Part shown: positions 1-8,650 of the stretch, in pieces
Layout: every line of letters begins with the position of its first letter
Position numbering within the stretch: position 1 is the stretch's first letter
Source: Clostridium sp. OF09-36
GTDB lineage: Bacteria > Bacillota > Clostridia > Lachnospirales > Lachnospiraceae
DNA: 64,000 nt
Assembly: GCF_003481985.1 (NCBI RefSeq)
Contig: NZ_QUMD01000001.1
Location: forward strand, 124,001-188,000
Direction of reading: 5' to 3'
Notes under the pieces: generated by a model
The model's database searches: none
Seen by the model: only the letters and a program-made list of their open reading frames with translations
Told to the model about the DNA's origin: nothing
Made by a program: the position numbers and the translations under genes

Positions 1-1009
1 TGATCCACGGAATCCGGCTTTTATAAACATTCACAACTACCGGATTCCCGGCTTTGTCAGCCTGAACCGTATTGCTCTGCCAGGTGGCAAATACCGTCTG
101 CTTTACGTTTGTACTTTCTTCTTCATTCCCGATCAAATGCCCGGTCAGGGCTCCGGACAGTGGAACCAGGATCATGCAGATCGCAGTCACCCCGACCAGA
201 TATCCGATCCAGTTTTCTCTCTGATCTCCGCTTCCATGTTTCCGGATCCAGCTTAATACCAAACATGCACTTCCGCATAGGATCAGGCTGGAGGTTAATA
301 CCGTCACAAGCAAGTGGACTGAAGTTGAAAAAGCCAGAATAAGGAAAAGGAGGATTATGCCAAACAGCAGAGCTGCCATACGCTTCTTGGACTTCATCCT
401 GCGTTTCAGATCTATGACCGGAAGTTTTCCGCGTTCTCTTAACGCATGTTCACTGCTTCTTACCCAACGAATCAGCTGTAGATAGGGAATGCCATAAGAA
501 AAGATCAACAGCAGGCACACCGCACCGGAAAACATGCTCCAGGGATCCGCCATCGTTTCTGCGGGATATCGCAGACCCTGATACAATAACCACCCCTGCA
601 GCACTACGATCAGCGGATATAAAATCCGGGTCGACCAGCCAAATGCCAGCGTTTTCTGAATCAAAAACTGATTCGCATCGCTCATCTCTTCGGTTCGTTC
701 CAATGTCTCATCCGTGGTATAAAAAATCTGCCAGTTGATGCCGCTGCACTGGAATTTCCATCCGGCTGCCTCACAGCGCTCCCGGAATTTTCCGGCGTCC
801 CAGGAATCTGCACCGGTAAGCACAGAAGTCTTTGGCGCCAAAACCGCGGCATAACGTCGTTTTTCCGGGTCTGCACGGTAACATTTCATACCTCCCCCGC
901 CAATGCTCTCCGGATACCATCCTTCCTGTGCCAGCTGTTCCAGATACTGCCGGAGCGCATCTGCTTCCCACACGGAAAATGTCCACCAGATATGTTTTGT
1001 CTGCTTCAT
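1..1009 (-). CDS. DUF2812-type membrane protein (partial, runs off window)
   Basis: The reading frame is open from an ATG at 1009 to the window edge (at least 336 residues), so the C-terminus is missing. A GGAAGGAGG ribosome site precedes the start. The N-terminal ~85 residues form a soluble domain rich in Trp and Tyr (EQLAQEGWYPE) that resembles DUF2812 proteins. Several hydrophobic, probably membrane-spanning segments follow (for example near residues 125-145 and 215-250). DUF2812 proteins usually follow a PadR-type repressor gene; none is visible on the upstream side here. Function is unknown; the family assignment is by overall look. Confidence 0.6.
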   Translation of the reverse strand, partial: MKQTKHIWWTFSVWEADALRQYLEQLAQEGWYPESIGGGGMKCYRADPEKRRYAAVLAPKTSVLTGADSWDAGKFRERCEAAGWKFQCSGINWQIFYTTDETLERTEEMSDANQFLIQKTLAFGWSTRILYPLIVVLQGWLLYQGLRYPAETMADPWSMFSGAVCLLLIFSYGIPYLQLIRWVRSSEHALRERGKLPVIDLKRRMKSKKRMAALLFGIILLFLILAFSTSVHLLVTVLTSSLILCGSACLVLSWIRKHGSGDQRENWIGYLVGVTAICMILVPLSGALTGHLIGNEEESTNVKQTVFATWQSNTVQADKAGNPVVVNVYKSRIPWI

Positions 1010-1193
1010 CGTGCCGCCTCCTTCCAATTTCCAATTACTTTCTTCTAATTTCATTATACAAAACATGCCCCCTTGCGCAAGAACGGTGCACTTACTACTT
1101 CCTTACGCTTTCATTACGGAATTTTCATCCTTCAGCCGTATTTTTCTTTATCCGTAACGGTCGCTCACAGCAATCCTGCACAATTTTCCATTC

Positions 1194-1222
1194 TTGCCAT
1201 TTCCACATTCCTGTGGTACAAT
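1194..1222 (+). promoter_or_regulatory. Promoter of the PhnDCE-type operon
   Basis: TTGCCA (1194-1199), a 17-bp spacer and TACAAT (1217-1222), with TGG just before the -10 giving an extended -10. Predicted transcription start is near 1229, leaving a leader of about 330 nt before the first gene. Positions 1010-1193 hold nothing recognisable. Confidence 0.7.
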
Positions 1223-1234
1223 CCTAATCGGTTA

Positions 1235-1442
1235 ACGGAATGCAGTGTGAGGGGGAGCGCCCTGACACTACGATCAGAAAAATTACTGCGATGACGAAAA
1301 CCAGATTGCGAGGGAGTCCGTGTTCCGGGCTGAGAGGATCCCAGAAAGGATCGACCGTCCCCAGCTTGTACTCTGCCCAGATACAGGCTGTCAGCATTCT
1401 GTCTGAAAGTCATGTTCAGGCATGCTGTGGCATGCTTTTTTT
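1235..1442 (+). promoter_or_regulatory. Candidate orphan riboswitch/attenuator leader
   Basis: A 9-bp closing stem pairs 1235-1243 (ACGGAATGC) with 1394-1402 (GCATTCTGT). Inside are an arm at 1244-1269 (AGTGT/ACACT plus an inner AGGG/CCCT-type stem), a middle domain at 1312-1361, and a 9-bp hairpin at 1362-1390 (CAGCTTGTA/TACAGGCTG). The closing stem's 3' strand overlaps the 5' strand of an antiterminator (1392-1397 with 1422-1427, and 1403-1407 with 1415-1419). That antiterminator is mutually exclusive with the terminator at 1418-1442. This is the layout of a ligand-OFF riboswitch. The middle domain has CTGAGA directly after a short stem, as in THI boxes, but the other THI-box half is absent. 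Ligand unknown. Confidence 0.55.
1418..1442 (+). terminator. Attenuator terminator in the leader
   Basis: AGGCATGC (1418-1425), TGTG loop, GCATGCTT (1430-1437), then a run of seven T (1436-1442). It lies 117 nt upstream of the first gene in the same transcript, so it should act as a conditional terminator. Confidence 0.75.
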
Positions 1443-1558
1443 GTACCTTTTCGAACCCTTTCAGCAGAATCCCGTAACTGCTGCGAACAGCAACCACATT
1501 TTTCACGGCAGCTACACGAAAATTTATTCTGCCCGAAACGGGCCATGGAGGTAGTATT

Positions 1559-2683
1559 ATGAGAAAATTTGTTGTACCAGCTCTTTCCCTGGCGCTCTGC
1601 CTGGGTCTTATCACCGGTTGTTCTTCCAAGACGGATGCACCGGCTGCTTCTGAAGCAGCAGCTTCCGCAGATTCCTCTGCTGAAACTTCTTCCGATTCTT
1701 CTGCCGAAGCTTCCTCTGAGACAGAATCTGCCACAGAACCGAAGGCAGTAGATTCTTTAAAGATTGCCTTTTCCCCTTACGCCGATGCGGATACCATCAC
1801 CACTGCCACCGAGCCGCTGGAAAACCTGTTAAAAGAAACGCTTCTGACCAAAGGTTATGATGTATCAGATATCGACATGACTGTCGGTACCAGCTACACT
1901 GCGGTCGGCGAAGCTTTGAGCGCGGGAAGTGCCGACATCGGCTTTATCTCCGGCGGCAACTATGTACTGTTCTCCGATGACTGCGATGTACTTCTGACCG
2001 CACTGCGCTACGCCATCAACAAGGATTCTGAAAATCCGAAAGACTGGAATGACGGCACGATTGAGGAAAATACCGATAAAATGAGCACCTACTACCGCTC
2101 CATTCTTCTGGCCGGACCAAGCGAAAAAGGCCAGGAGCTGCTTGCAAAAGTAAACAACGGTGAGGAACTGACCTGGGACGATTTAAACAGCGCAACCTGG
2201 GCTGTTATGGGACCGACCTCCGCATCCGGTTACATTTATCCGGCACTGTGGCTACAGGAGCGTTACGGCAAGACCATTGCCGACCTTGACAATGCCGTTC
2301 AGTCTGACTCCTACACCACCTCCCTCTCCCGCCTCGCTTCCGGCCAGGCCGATATCATGGTTTCCTACGGACACATCCGTACCAAATACGCAGCAGACTG
2401 GAAAGAAAAATTCGGCGGCACCGATGACATGGTGAACCAGACCGGTGTGATCGGCGTTACGGAGGGCATCTACAACGATATGATCGCCTACAGCAAAAAC
2501 TCTGACCTGATGCAGGATGAAGATTTCCGCAAGGCACTTGGCGATTCCTTCATTGAAATTGCAAACACCGACGAGGGCAAGGACATCATCAGCGTATTCA
2601 GCCAGGTTGGTTATGAATGGGGCGACGATGCAAACTACGACGGCGAACGCGCTGCACAGGACCTCTTGAAATCCTTAAACTAA
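1559..2683 (+). CDS. PhnD-type ABC transporter substrate-binding lipoprotein
   Basis: 374 residues. A signal peptide ends in the lipobox LITGC (Cys21), followed by a Ser/Ala/Glu-rich linker to about residue 65 and a periplasmic-binding domain starting at LKIAFSPYADAD. The YTAVGEALSAGSADIGFISG stretch is typical of PhnD/phosphate-phosphonate binding proteins. It should deliver substrate to the permease at 3699-5273. The start follows GGAGGT at 7-nt spacing. A GCCCG/CGGGC hairpin (1531-1543) sits just before the ribosome site. The family covers phosphonates, phosphite and other small ligands, so the substrate cannot be named from sequence. Confidence 0.85.
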   Translation: MRKFVVPALSLALCLGLITGCSSKTDAPAASEAAASADSSAETSSDSSAEASSETESATEPKAVDSLKIAFSPYADADTITTATEPLENLLKETLLTKGYDVSDIDMTVGTSYTAVGEALSAGSADIGFISGGNYVLFSDDCDVLLTALRYAINKDSENPKDWNDGTIEENTDKMSTYYRSILLAGPSEKGQELLAKVNNGEELTWDDLNSATWAVMGPTSASGYIYPALWLQERYGKTIADLDNAVQSDSYTTSLSRLASGQADIMVSYGHIRTKYAADWKEKFGGTDDMVNQTGVIGVTEGIYNDMIAYSKNSDLMQDEDFRKALGDSFIEIANTDEGKDIISVFSQVGYEWGDDANYDGERAAQDLLKSLN

Positions 2684-2703
2684 ATGTTTCACGATATGCA
2701 AAG

Positions 2704-2742
2704 TCCGCACGGCACAGGCAGCTGCCCTGCCTGCGGATTTTT
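2704..2742 (+). terminator. Intra-operon stem-loop between binding protein and ATPase
   Basis: TCCGC (2704-2708) pairs with GCGGA, enclosing AGGCAG/CTGCCT, followed by TTTTT (2738-2742). Stem-loops here often reduce downstream transcription so that the binding protein is made in excess of the membrane complex. Confidence 0.55.
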
Positions 2743-2789
2743 GCATTTGCCCCAAAATAATTTCGCACGAGACCACAGGCAGGTATTTT

Positions 2790-3533
2790 ATGGAAATCGC
2801 ACTCAAACACTTAGAAAAACAATTTCCAAACGGGACCACAGCCCTGAACAATGTAACTTTTACCGTTTCCCAGGGTGAATTTGTCTCTGTCATTGGCGCT
2901 TCCGGCGCCGGAAAAACCACGCTTTTCCGCATTTTAAACGGGATGGATACGGTAACATCCGGAACTCTTTTGTTCGACGGAAACGATGTTTCCACCATAA
3001 CTAAGCGGGAGCAAAAGCAGATCCGGCGCTCCATTGGCACCATCTATCAGGATTTCTGTCTTGTAGAAAACTCCACCTGTCTGGCTAATGTCCTTACCGC
3101 CTGTCTTCCTGACATGAACCTTCTTTCTGCAGTGATCGGACTTTATTCCAGAGAACAACAGAACGAAGCGCTCTCGCTTTTAAAGCGGGTCGGTCTTGAA
3201 GAAAAAGCAGAAGAATCTGTAAAAAACCTGTCCGGCGGACAGAAACAGCGGGTTGCCATTGCCCGTGCGCTGATGCGCCACCCGCTGCTACTTCTTGCCG
3301 ATGAACCTGCCGCTTCCCTCGATCCGGTCACCGGCAGACAGATCCTGGAACTTTTAAAGGAAATCCAGCAGACAGAGGGTGTCACCGTTTTGATGAACAG
3401 CCACAACCTGGAATTTTCCCTGGAGTTTTCAGGTCGCATCATCGGCCTGAAAGACGGAACTGTTGCTTTCGACGGCCGGCCCGATGCGCTGGACAAAGAG
3501 ATGCTGCAGCAAATCTATCAGGAACAAGAATAA
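2790..3533 (+). CDS. PhnC-type ABC transporter ATP-binding protein
   Basis: 247 residues, normal length for PhnC. Walker A GASGAGKT is at residues 36-43, the Q-loop in TIYQDFCLV, the signature LSGGQKQR near 147, Walker B LLLLADEP, and the switch His in MNSHNLE. It is the cytoplasmic ATPase energising the two-domain permease downstream. It lies 106 nt after the binding protein, separated by a stem-loop. The ribosome site before the ATG is weak (AGGT), consistent with lower expression than the binding protein. Confidence 0.88.
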   Translation: MEIALKHLEKQFPNGTTALNNVTFTVSQGEFVSVIGASGAGKTTLFRILNGMDTVTSGTLLFDGNDVSTITKREQKQIRRSIGTIYQDFCLVENSTCLANVLTACLPDMNLLSAVIGLYSREQQNEALSLLKRVGLEEKAEESVKNLSGGQKQRVAIARALMRHPLLLLADEPAASLDPVTGRQILELLKEIQQTEGVTVLMNSHNLEFSLEFSGRIIGLKDGTVAFDGRPDALDKEMLQQIYQEQE

Positions 3534-3698
3534 CATTCCTGTAAAAACGAGACATGAAAGAATCAGCAATTTCCTGCCGACGTTTTCCCGGTATGCAACA
3601 CTGAAAAATACAGCCAAACTATATAGAAAGGGAAACGAACCGTTACCAGACACGTCCACGTGAACAATGAGAACAAACCGTTTCAGAGGAGAGCACCC

Positions 3699-5273
3699 AT
3701 GACACTAAATCTTCATTACAAAAGAAAAACCATCTTCCGTATTCTGGGCTGGTCTCTCTTTCTTTTTGTCTTTTTTGCCGCCGCAGCCTTCACCGGCTGC
3801 GATCCGGCTTATTTTTTTGCACGCCGGAGCCATCTGACGGACCTGGCTGCCGATATAATCCGTCCGGATTTTTCCTATCTTCCGAAAATTGTTGCCCCGC
3901 TTTTTTATACGCTGCAGATGTCTGTGACTGGCACGATCCTCGGCTCGGTTCTGGCACTGTTTGCAGCTCCGGCCAGTTCTGTTGCCTTACAGTTTCCAGC
4001 ATTTTTCCGCCGGTTTACCCGCTTTGTGATCCAGATCCTGCGTTCGTTCCCGGCGCTTGTGCTGGCACTGATCGCCACCTTTTTATTTGGACTCGGAACC
4101 TTTGCCGGAACCGCTGCGATCACGCTCTACACCTTTGCCATTATGACAAAACTCACTTACGAGGACGCAGACAGCAGCAACTTAAGCGCTTACCTGGCAC
4201 TCCGTTCCATGGGATGCAGCGCATTTCCGGCATTTTTTCACACGGTACTGCCGGAAATTCTTCCTTCTTACTTAACCAATGCCCTGTATCTTCTAGAAAC
4301 CAACGTGCGGCACAGTTCCATTCTCGGCTATGTAGGTGCCGGAGGCATTGGTCTGATCTTAAATGAAAAGATTTCCTGGCGGGAATTTCATAAGGTCGGA
4401 GCCATTCTTCTGCTGCTGTTTCTTGCTGTATGTGTGATTGAATCCATAAGCCGCGCGCTCTCCGGCCTGATCCGCAGAGAATTCCTGCTGCAGACCTCGT
4501 CCGGACTGCACCGCAAATACATGCTCCGCTTACTTTCACTTGCGCTCATTTTTCTATTTGCCTGCTGTCTCATCACACAAACCCCGCCGGATTTTTCCCA
4601 CACCAGTCCCGGAAACCTGCAGCACATGCTGTCCGGCTTCCTTCATCCCAACTGGAGCTTCTTTTTTTCCATGAAAAAAGACGGCCTTCTCTATCTTTTG
4701 ATTGAGACCGTCTGTATTTCCATTGTTGGAACCGGGATTGGTGCACTGATTGCAGCACCTCTCGCATTTTTCGGCACACGGCGCTTTACACCCGTGCCGG
4801 TATGTGCATTGTTTCAGCTTTTGGTGATTGCCATCCGATCGGTTCCATTTCTCATTTATGGACTGATTTTTATCCGGGTATCCGGTCCTGGCGCTTTCAC
4901 CGGAGTACTGACCCTGGCCATGTGCAGCATCGGCCTTTTAACCAAGCGCTTCACGGAATGTCTGGATGCACTGGATTTAGGCCCTTACCGGGCTCTCCTT
5001 GCCATGGGAATCGCACCACTTGCAGCAATCCGTCACGCCATTTTTCCGCAGATTGCCCCGGTATTTGCTTCCGCGATCCTCTACCGGTTCGATGTCAATA
5101 TCCGCGAGGCATCCGTGCTTGGCCTGGTCGGTGCAGGCGGGATCGGAGCTCCGCTGATCTTTGCCATGAACAAATATAACTGGAGCCAGGCTGGTGCCAT
5201 TCTTCTGGGACTCATTGTGCTTGTCTGGATCGTGGATACAATGTCAGGAAAACTGGCAACCCCAAAAACATAG
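3699..5273 (+). CDS. PhnE-type ABC permease, fused double domain
   Basis: 524 residues from the ATG at 3699, chosen because AGGAGAG lies 7 nt upstream; an in-frame GTG at 3660 has no such site. Two homologous permease halves are joined in one chain. Each ends in the same signature: NVRHSSILGYVGAGGIG in the first half and NIREASVLGLVGAGGIG in the second. About six hydrophobic segments lie in each half. Single PhnE proteins are about 260 residues, so this is a natural PhnE-PhnE fusion that can form the pore alone. It completes a binding-protein/ATPase/permease operon under the structured leader at 1235-1442. Confidence 0.85.
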   Translation: MTLNLHYKRKTIFRILGWSLFLFVFFAAAAFTGCDPAYFFARRSHLTDLAADIIRPDFSYLPKIVAPLFYTLQMSVTGTILGSVLALFAAPASSVALQFPAFFRRFTRFVIQILRSFPALVLALIATFLFGLGTFAGTAAITLYTFAIMTKLTYEDADSSNLSAYLALRSMGCSAFPAFFHTVLPEILPSYLTNALYLLETNVRHSSILGYVGAGGIGLILNEKISWREFHKVGAILLLLFLAVCVIESISRALSGLIRREFLLQTSSGLHRKYMLRLLSLALIFLFACCLITQTPPDFSHTSPGNLQHMLSGFLHPNWSFFFSMKKDGLLYLLIETVCISIVGTGIGALIAAPLAFFGTRRFTPVPVCALFQLLVIAIRSVPFLIYGLIFIRVSGPGAFTGVLTLAMCSIGLLTKRFTECLDALDLGPYRALLAMGIAPLAAIRHAIFPQIAPVFASAILYRFDVNIREASVLGLVGAGGIGAPLIFAMNKYNWSQAGAILLGLIVLVWIVDTMSGKLATPKT

Positions 5274-5279
5274 CTATAA

Positions 5280-5557
5280 ATTTCCTGCGGCACACACAGC
5301 AATGATATTGATCAGGAACTGTACCATGGCATCCATCATGCCACTCTCAGACAGAACACCTGCTATAACACCGGAAAGGAATACCGCACATGCAGTGGAG
5401 TACATAATCGCAGATTTCACTGACACTTGATCCGATCAGGAATGCTCCGATGATCGGAATGATCCCGTAAATGCGAACAGGTACTGACTTTCTTTTTAAG
5501 CAAAAGGACTGTGATAAGGATCATCATCACAAATCCGACAAGTGCGGTATAGCTCAT
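5280..5557 (-). pseudogene. Remnant of a sugar-acid/anion transporter
   Basis: It starts with an ATG at 5557 behind AGGTGG, 21 nt after the glucarate dehydratase stop. Frame 1 gives MSYTALVGFVMMILITVLLL; the +1 frame continues with PVRIYGIIPIIGAFLIG, and a third frame with KSAIMYSTACAVFLSGV and LSESGMMDAMVQFLI. The pattern resembles the N-terminus of a CitMHS-like or related 12-TM anion symporter. There are two frame changes, an internal deletion near residue 50, and the C-terminal ~80% is absent. It was probably the uptake partner of the dehydratase. Confidence 0.65.
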
Positions 5558-5578
5558 GATTTTTTCCACCTGTAGCGT

Positions 5579-6925
5579 TTAGCGAACGAGACACGGTTTC
5601 TTGGAATCGTATTTCCAGTTCGGGATCAGATACTGCATTGCCATAGCATCGTCGCGGTCATGAGACGGCATCTGATTGTACAGCTTGTTTGCTTCCATAA
5701 CACGGTCCATATTCAGGGTTACACCAAGTCCCGGACGGTCCGGAACCTCCAGATATCCGTCTTTGATCTTCGGAGCATCCTCTAAGAGACCCTGTCCATC
5801 CTGCCAGATCCAGTGAGTATCCAGTGCGGTTGGCTTTCCAGGTGCTGCTGCCGCTACATGTGCGAAGGTAGTCAGTGTGATATCGAAATGGTTGTTGGAA
5901 TGGCTTCCCCAGGTAAGACCCCAGTCGTTTAAGATCTGTGCCATGCGAAGGCTTCCCTCTAATCCCCAGAAATGCGGATCTGCAAGTACGATATCCACAG
6001 CCTTCAGGGAAGCTGCATGGTAGAACTGTCTCCAGTTGGTTGCGATCATATTGGTTGCAACCGGAAGGCCGGTAGCGGTCTTGAACTCGCTCATGATTTC
6101 TCTGCTGGAGAAACCTGCCTCCGGTCCGCACGGATCTTCTACATAAGTCAGTACATTTTTCATATCCTTGCACAGCTCAATGGCTTCTGCCAGGCTCCAT
6201 GCGCCGTTCGGGTCAATGTTGATACGGCCATTTGGGAACTGTTTTTTCAGTGCGCGGATCGTATCCATCTCGTAAGCACCCGCAAATACACCGCCTTTTA
6301 ACTTGAAGTTGCGGAATCCGTATTTTTCCTGAAGGCAGCAAGCCTGCTCCACGATCTGCTCATGGCTTACCATTTCATTTCTTCTCATGCGGAACCACGG
6401 ATCGCTGCTGTTATTCTCATCCAGGTAAGGAAGATCGGTTTTGTGACGATCAGATACATAGAACAGGTAGCCCAGTGTCTCTACCTTATCTCTCTGCTTT
6501 CCTTCCGCAAGAAGCTCGCACACCGGCAGGCCCAGATACTGTCCCAGAAGATCCAGGAACGCGCACTCGATCGCCCACTCTGCCTTTACCACGAACTTCA
6601 GCTTGCTGATATCCAGAGTCTGAATTCCTTCCCCGTCATCCTCTGCAGCCTTTTTGCCGCCTCTGTGGATGGTTCCCAGTACGGAACGGTACTTTCCGAT
6701 TTCCTGTCCCACTACCAGCGGAATGCAGTTTGTCAGGCACTCACAGGTATATTCCCCACCGTGGATCTCACCGATACCGGTGTGGCCCGCACTGTCCTTT
6801 AAAATAACGAGGTTTCTGGTGAAAAATGGTGCATGTGCTCCACTTAATGTCATTTCCATGCTGTCATAGCCAGCTACCGGAATGACCTTCATCTCTGTTA
6901 CAACAGGTGTTTTGCTAAAGCTCAT
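5579..6925 (-). CDS. gudD: Glucarate dehydratase
   Basis: 448 residues, the usual length. Enolase-superfamily enzyme converting D-glucarate (and L-idarate) to 5-dehydro-4-deoxyglucarate. Visible features: the N-terminal capping domain with THI-like specificity loop residues, the FKLKGG catalytic-lysine motif, the metal-binding series NIDPNGAW, YVEDPCG and ATNM, and the general-base His in SHSNNHFD. AGGAG sits 7 nt before the ATG. The adjacent transporter (5280-5557) and LysR regulator (7235-8154) are both damaged, so this enzyme may be stranded without uptake or control. Confidence 0.93.
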   Translation of the reverse strand: MSFSKTPVVTEMKVIPVAGYDSMEMTLSGAHAPFFTRNLVILKDSAGHTGIGEIHGGEYTCECLTNCIPLVVGQEIGKYRSVLGTIHRGGKKAAEDDGEGIQTLDISKLKFVVKAEWAIECAFLDLLGQYLGLPVCELLAEGKQRDKVETLGYLFYVSDRHKTDLPYLDENNSSDPWFRMRRNEMVSHEQIVEQACCLQEKYGFRNFKLKGGVFAGAYEMDTIRALKKQFPNGRINIDPNGAWSLAEAIELCKDMKNVLTYVEDPCGPEAGFSSREIMSEFKTATGLPVATNMIATNWRQFYHAASLKAVDIVLADPHFWGLEGSLRMAQILNDWGLTWGSHSNNHFDITLTTFAHVAAAAPGKPTALDTHWIWQDGQGLLEDAPKIKDGYLEVPDRPGLGVTLNMDRVMEANKLYNQMPSHDRDDAMAMQYLIPNWKYDSKKPCLVR

Positions 6926-7005
6926 CTTCCCTACTCCTTTTTCCTATCATGATTGGTAACTGTTCAGCAAAGCTGATTCAGTCACATTTGTTCTTTGCAA
7001 AGCTG

Positions 7006-7035
7006 ATTATAAATGATTGACAAATTTCTGACCAA
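7006..7035 (-). promoter_or_regulatory. gudD promoter with a direct repeat
   Basis: Read on the minus strand: TTGGTC (7030-7035), 18-bp spacer, TATAAT (7006-7011). Two direct copies of GCAAAGCTGATT (6967-6978 and 6997-7008) flank the start region. The second overlaps the -10, so the pair may be an operator. Confidence 0.5.
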
Positions 7036-7040
7036 TATTT

Positions 7041-7065
7041 AAAAATGATGCAATCCATCATTTTT
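7041..7065. promoter_or_regulatory. Inverted repeat in the gudD-lysR intergenic region
   Basis: A perfect 10-bp inverted repeat: AAAAATGATG, spacer CAATC, CATCATTTTT. It lies just upstream of the gudD -35, where a LysR-type activator would be expected to bind. A TATAAT at 7119-7124 is a possible -10 for the lysR transcript. Confidence 0.4.
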
Positions 7066-7234
7066 ACTTATTTTTCATTTTCACAAAATATTTCTTTAAA
7101 AAATACAATCCGATGCGTTATAATGTAACGAGCAGCAAGAGAGCCAGAAGCATGCTTGCATGATTATGGCGAACGGCGAGGCAAGCGAGTGACTGTGTCA
7201 CGAGCACGAGCATAATACAAAGGAGGAACCCGAT

Positions 7235-8154
7235 ACGGACACTAAATATCTGAATTACATCCTGACCATTGCTAAAAAACAGAACATCACAAAAGCGGCG
7301 GAAGAACTGTATATTTCCCAGTCCTCCCTGAGCCAGTACCTTGCAAGGCTGGAGCAGGAAATCGGTGTTCCACTCTTCATCCGGGCCAAAGGAAAGCTGG
7401 AGCTGACAGAGGCCGGCAAGCTTTATATCAAGGCAGCTGAACATGTTATTCACATAAAAAATGACCTTTACTATCAGATGCGCAGTCTGAATAATAAAAG
7501 CCATATCACACTTGGGATCACATCCCTGTTTGGTTTAAAAATGCTCACGACCCTGATTCCGGAATACAAAAAAGAGTTCCCAGAAGTCACGATCGAGATC
7601 ACCGAGACCAATCTTCCCAACATCCAGAAGCTGATTCTCGATGAAAATATTGACTGTGCCATGATCGCCCTCAACGATACTGCATCCTTTGATAAAAATC
7701 AGCTGGAGCTCATCGGGCAGGAAGAGGTGCTTTTGGGGATTCCAGCAACTCATCCCTACGCCACGGAAAATAACCAGACCCCCATCACCTGGGATGATTT
7801 TGCCCGTATTTTCCGAAATGATAATTTTATCCTGTCGAAAAAAGCATCCACGCTCCGCGTGCTTTCCGACAGATCTTTGCGGATATCCAGTTCCAGCCAC
7901 GAACCATGTGCGAGACAAACAGCATCATCACCATCCGCTCCATGGTCGAGATGGGAATCGGCATCGCCTTTATTGCCAAAACCTGTGCGAAGGACCATCA
8001 AAACATCAAATACTACTCCATGAATCCGCCGATCTGGAGAAAAATCGCTTTCGTCCACCGGAAGGGCTGGATCCAGAACAAACCGGAGCAAGCACTCCGC
8101 CAGTACATAAGAGATTATTTCAAACAGGAAAAAATGCAGAACCTGATCGTCTGA
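7235..8154 (+). pseudogene. LysR-family regulator, frameshifted and without a normal start
   Basis: The frame reads a LysR helix-turn-helix (ITKAAEELYISQSSLSQYL, then LEQEIGVPLFIR) and an effector domain. The expected start codon after AGGAGGAACCCGAT is ACG (7235-7237) rather than ATG; one extra G before it would create ATG ACG GAC. Near 7855-7860 the frame breaks: STLR continues as AFRQIFADIQFQPRTMCETN only if one base is added. Divergence from gudD suggests it regulated glucarate catabolism. Given the other single-base losses in this window, sequence error is possible for both lesions. Confidence 0.75.
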
Positions 8155-8172
8155 CCGGGTCCTGCATTTTTT
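8134..8172 (+). terminator. Terminator of the lysR transcript
   Basis: ATGCAG (8134-8139) pairs with CTGCAT (8162-8167), followed by a T-run. The left arm lies inside the last codons of the LysR gene. Confidence 0.5.
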
Positions 8173-8286
8173 CTGATTTCCCAACTTCTTATTTCTCACA
8201 TTTTTTTGATTTTACGGCAACAGCTCCATGTCTTCACGACACAATCATTGTTACCATTCGTGTCGTGCGCAAATGCCAGACACAAC

Positions 8287-8625
8287 CTATTCGACCACAG
8301 AAACTAGTTCCGTCATTTCATCCACGCTGATGGATTTCTCAACAGATACAGCATAACTGTACTCCCCATCGTTCCAGATGGCAAGCACGACTTTTTCTTC
8401 CTGCCCCTTCATGGTCACGGATTTCCCATTTACGTTTTCTGTCTTAATCTCCGGATAGTTCACATAATCACCGCTGACATCTTCTGTCCCGATCCCTTTG
8501 CGGACTCTCGCCACTTCCTGCTCTCCCTGATTATAATAGATCACTTCCAAAAGTTCCTGAGATAAATTGCGGAAAACCGACGCTGCAACACCAGGAATCT
8601 GGTCCGGGACCTGAAATGAAAGAGA
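8287..8625 (-). pseudogene. Fragment of a DUF4367-like domain
   Basis: A reading frame beginning right after the ABC ATPase stop gives SFQVPDQIPG and later VNGKSVTMKG and AIWNDGEYSYAVSV, ending at 8287. This resembles the C-terminal DUF4367 domain of membrane-anchored proteins encoded beside sigma factors. No ATG or ribosome site is available; the only internal start is a TTG at 8550. The N-terminal and membrane parts are gone, so this is probably a truncated remnant. Confidence 0.45.
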
Positions 8626-8650
8626 CCTTACTTGTTTTATTCCAAAATTC

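Noticed and set aside
1311..1361. Canonical TPP riboswitch
   Set aside because: CTGAGA and the adjacent stems look similar, but the highly conserved second half of the THI box is missing and replaced by a plain hairpin. Reported instead as an unassigned leader.
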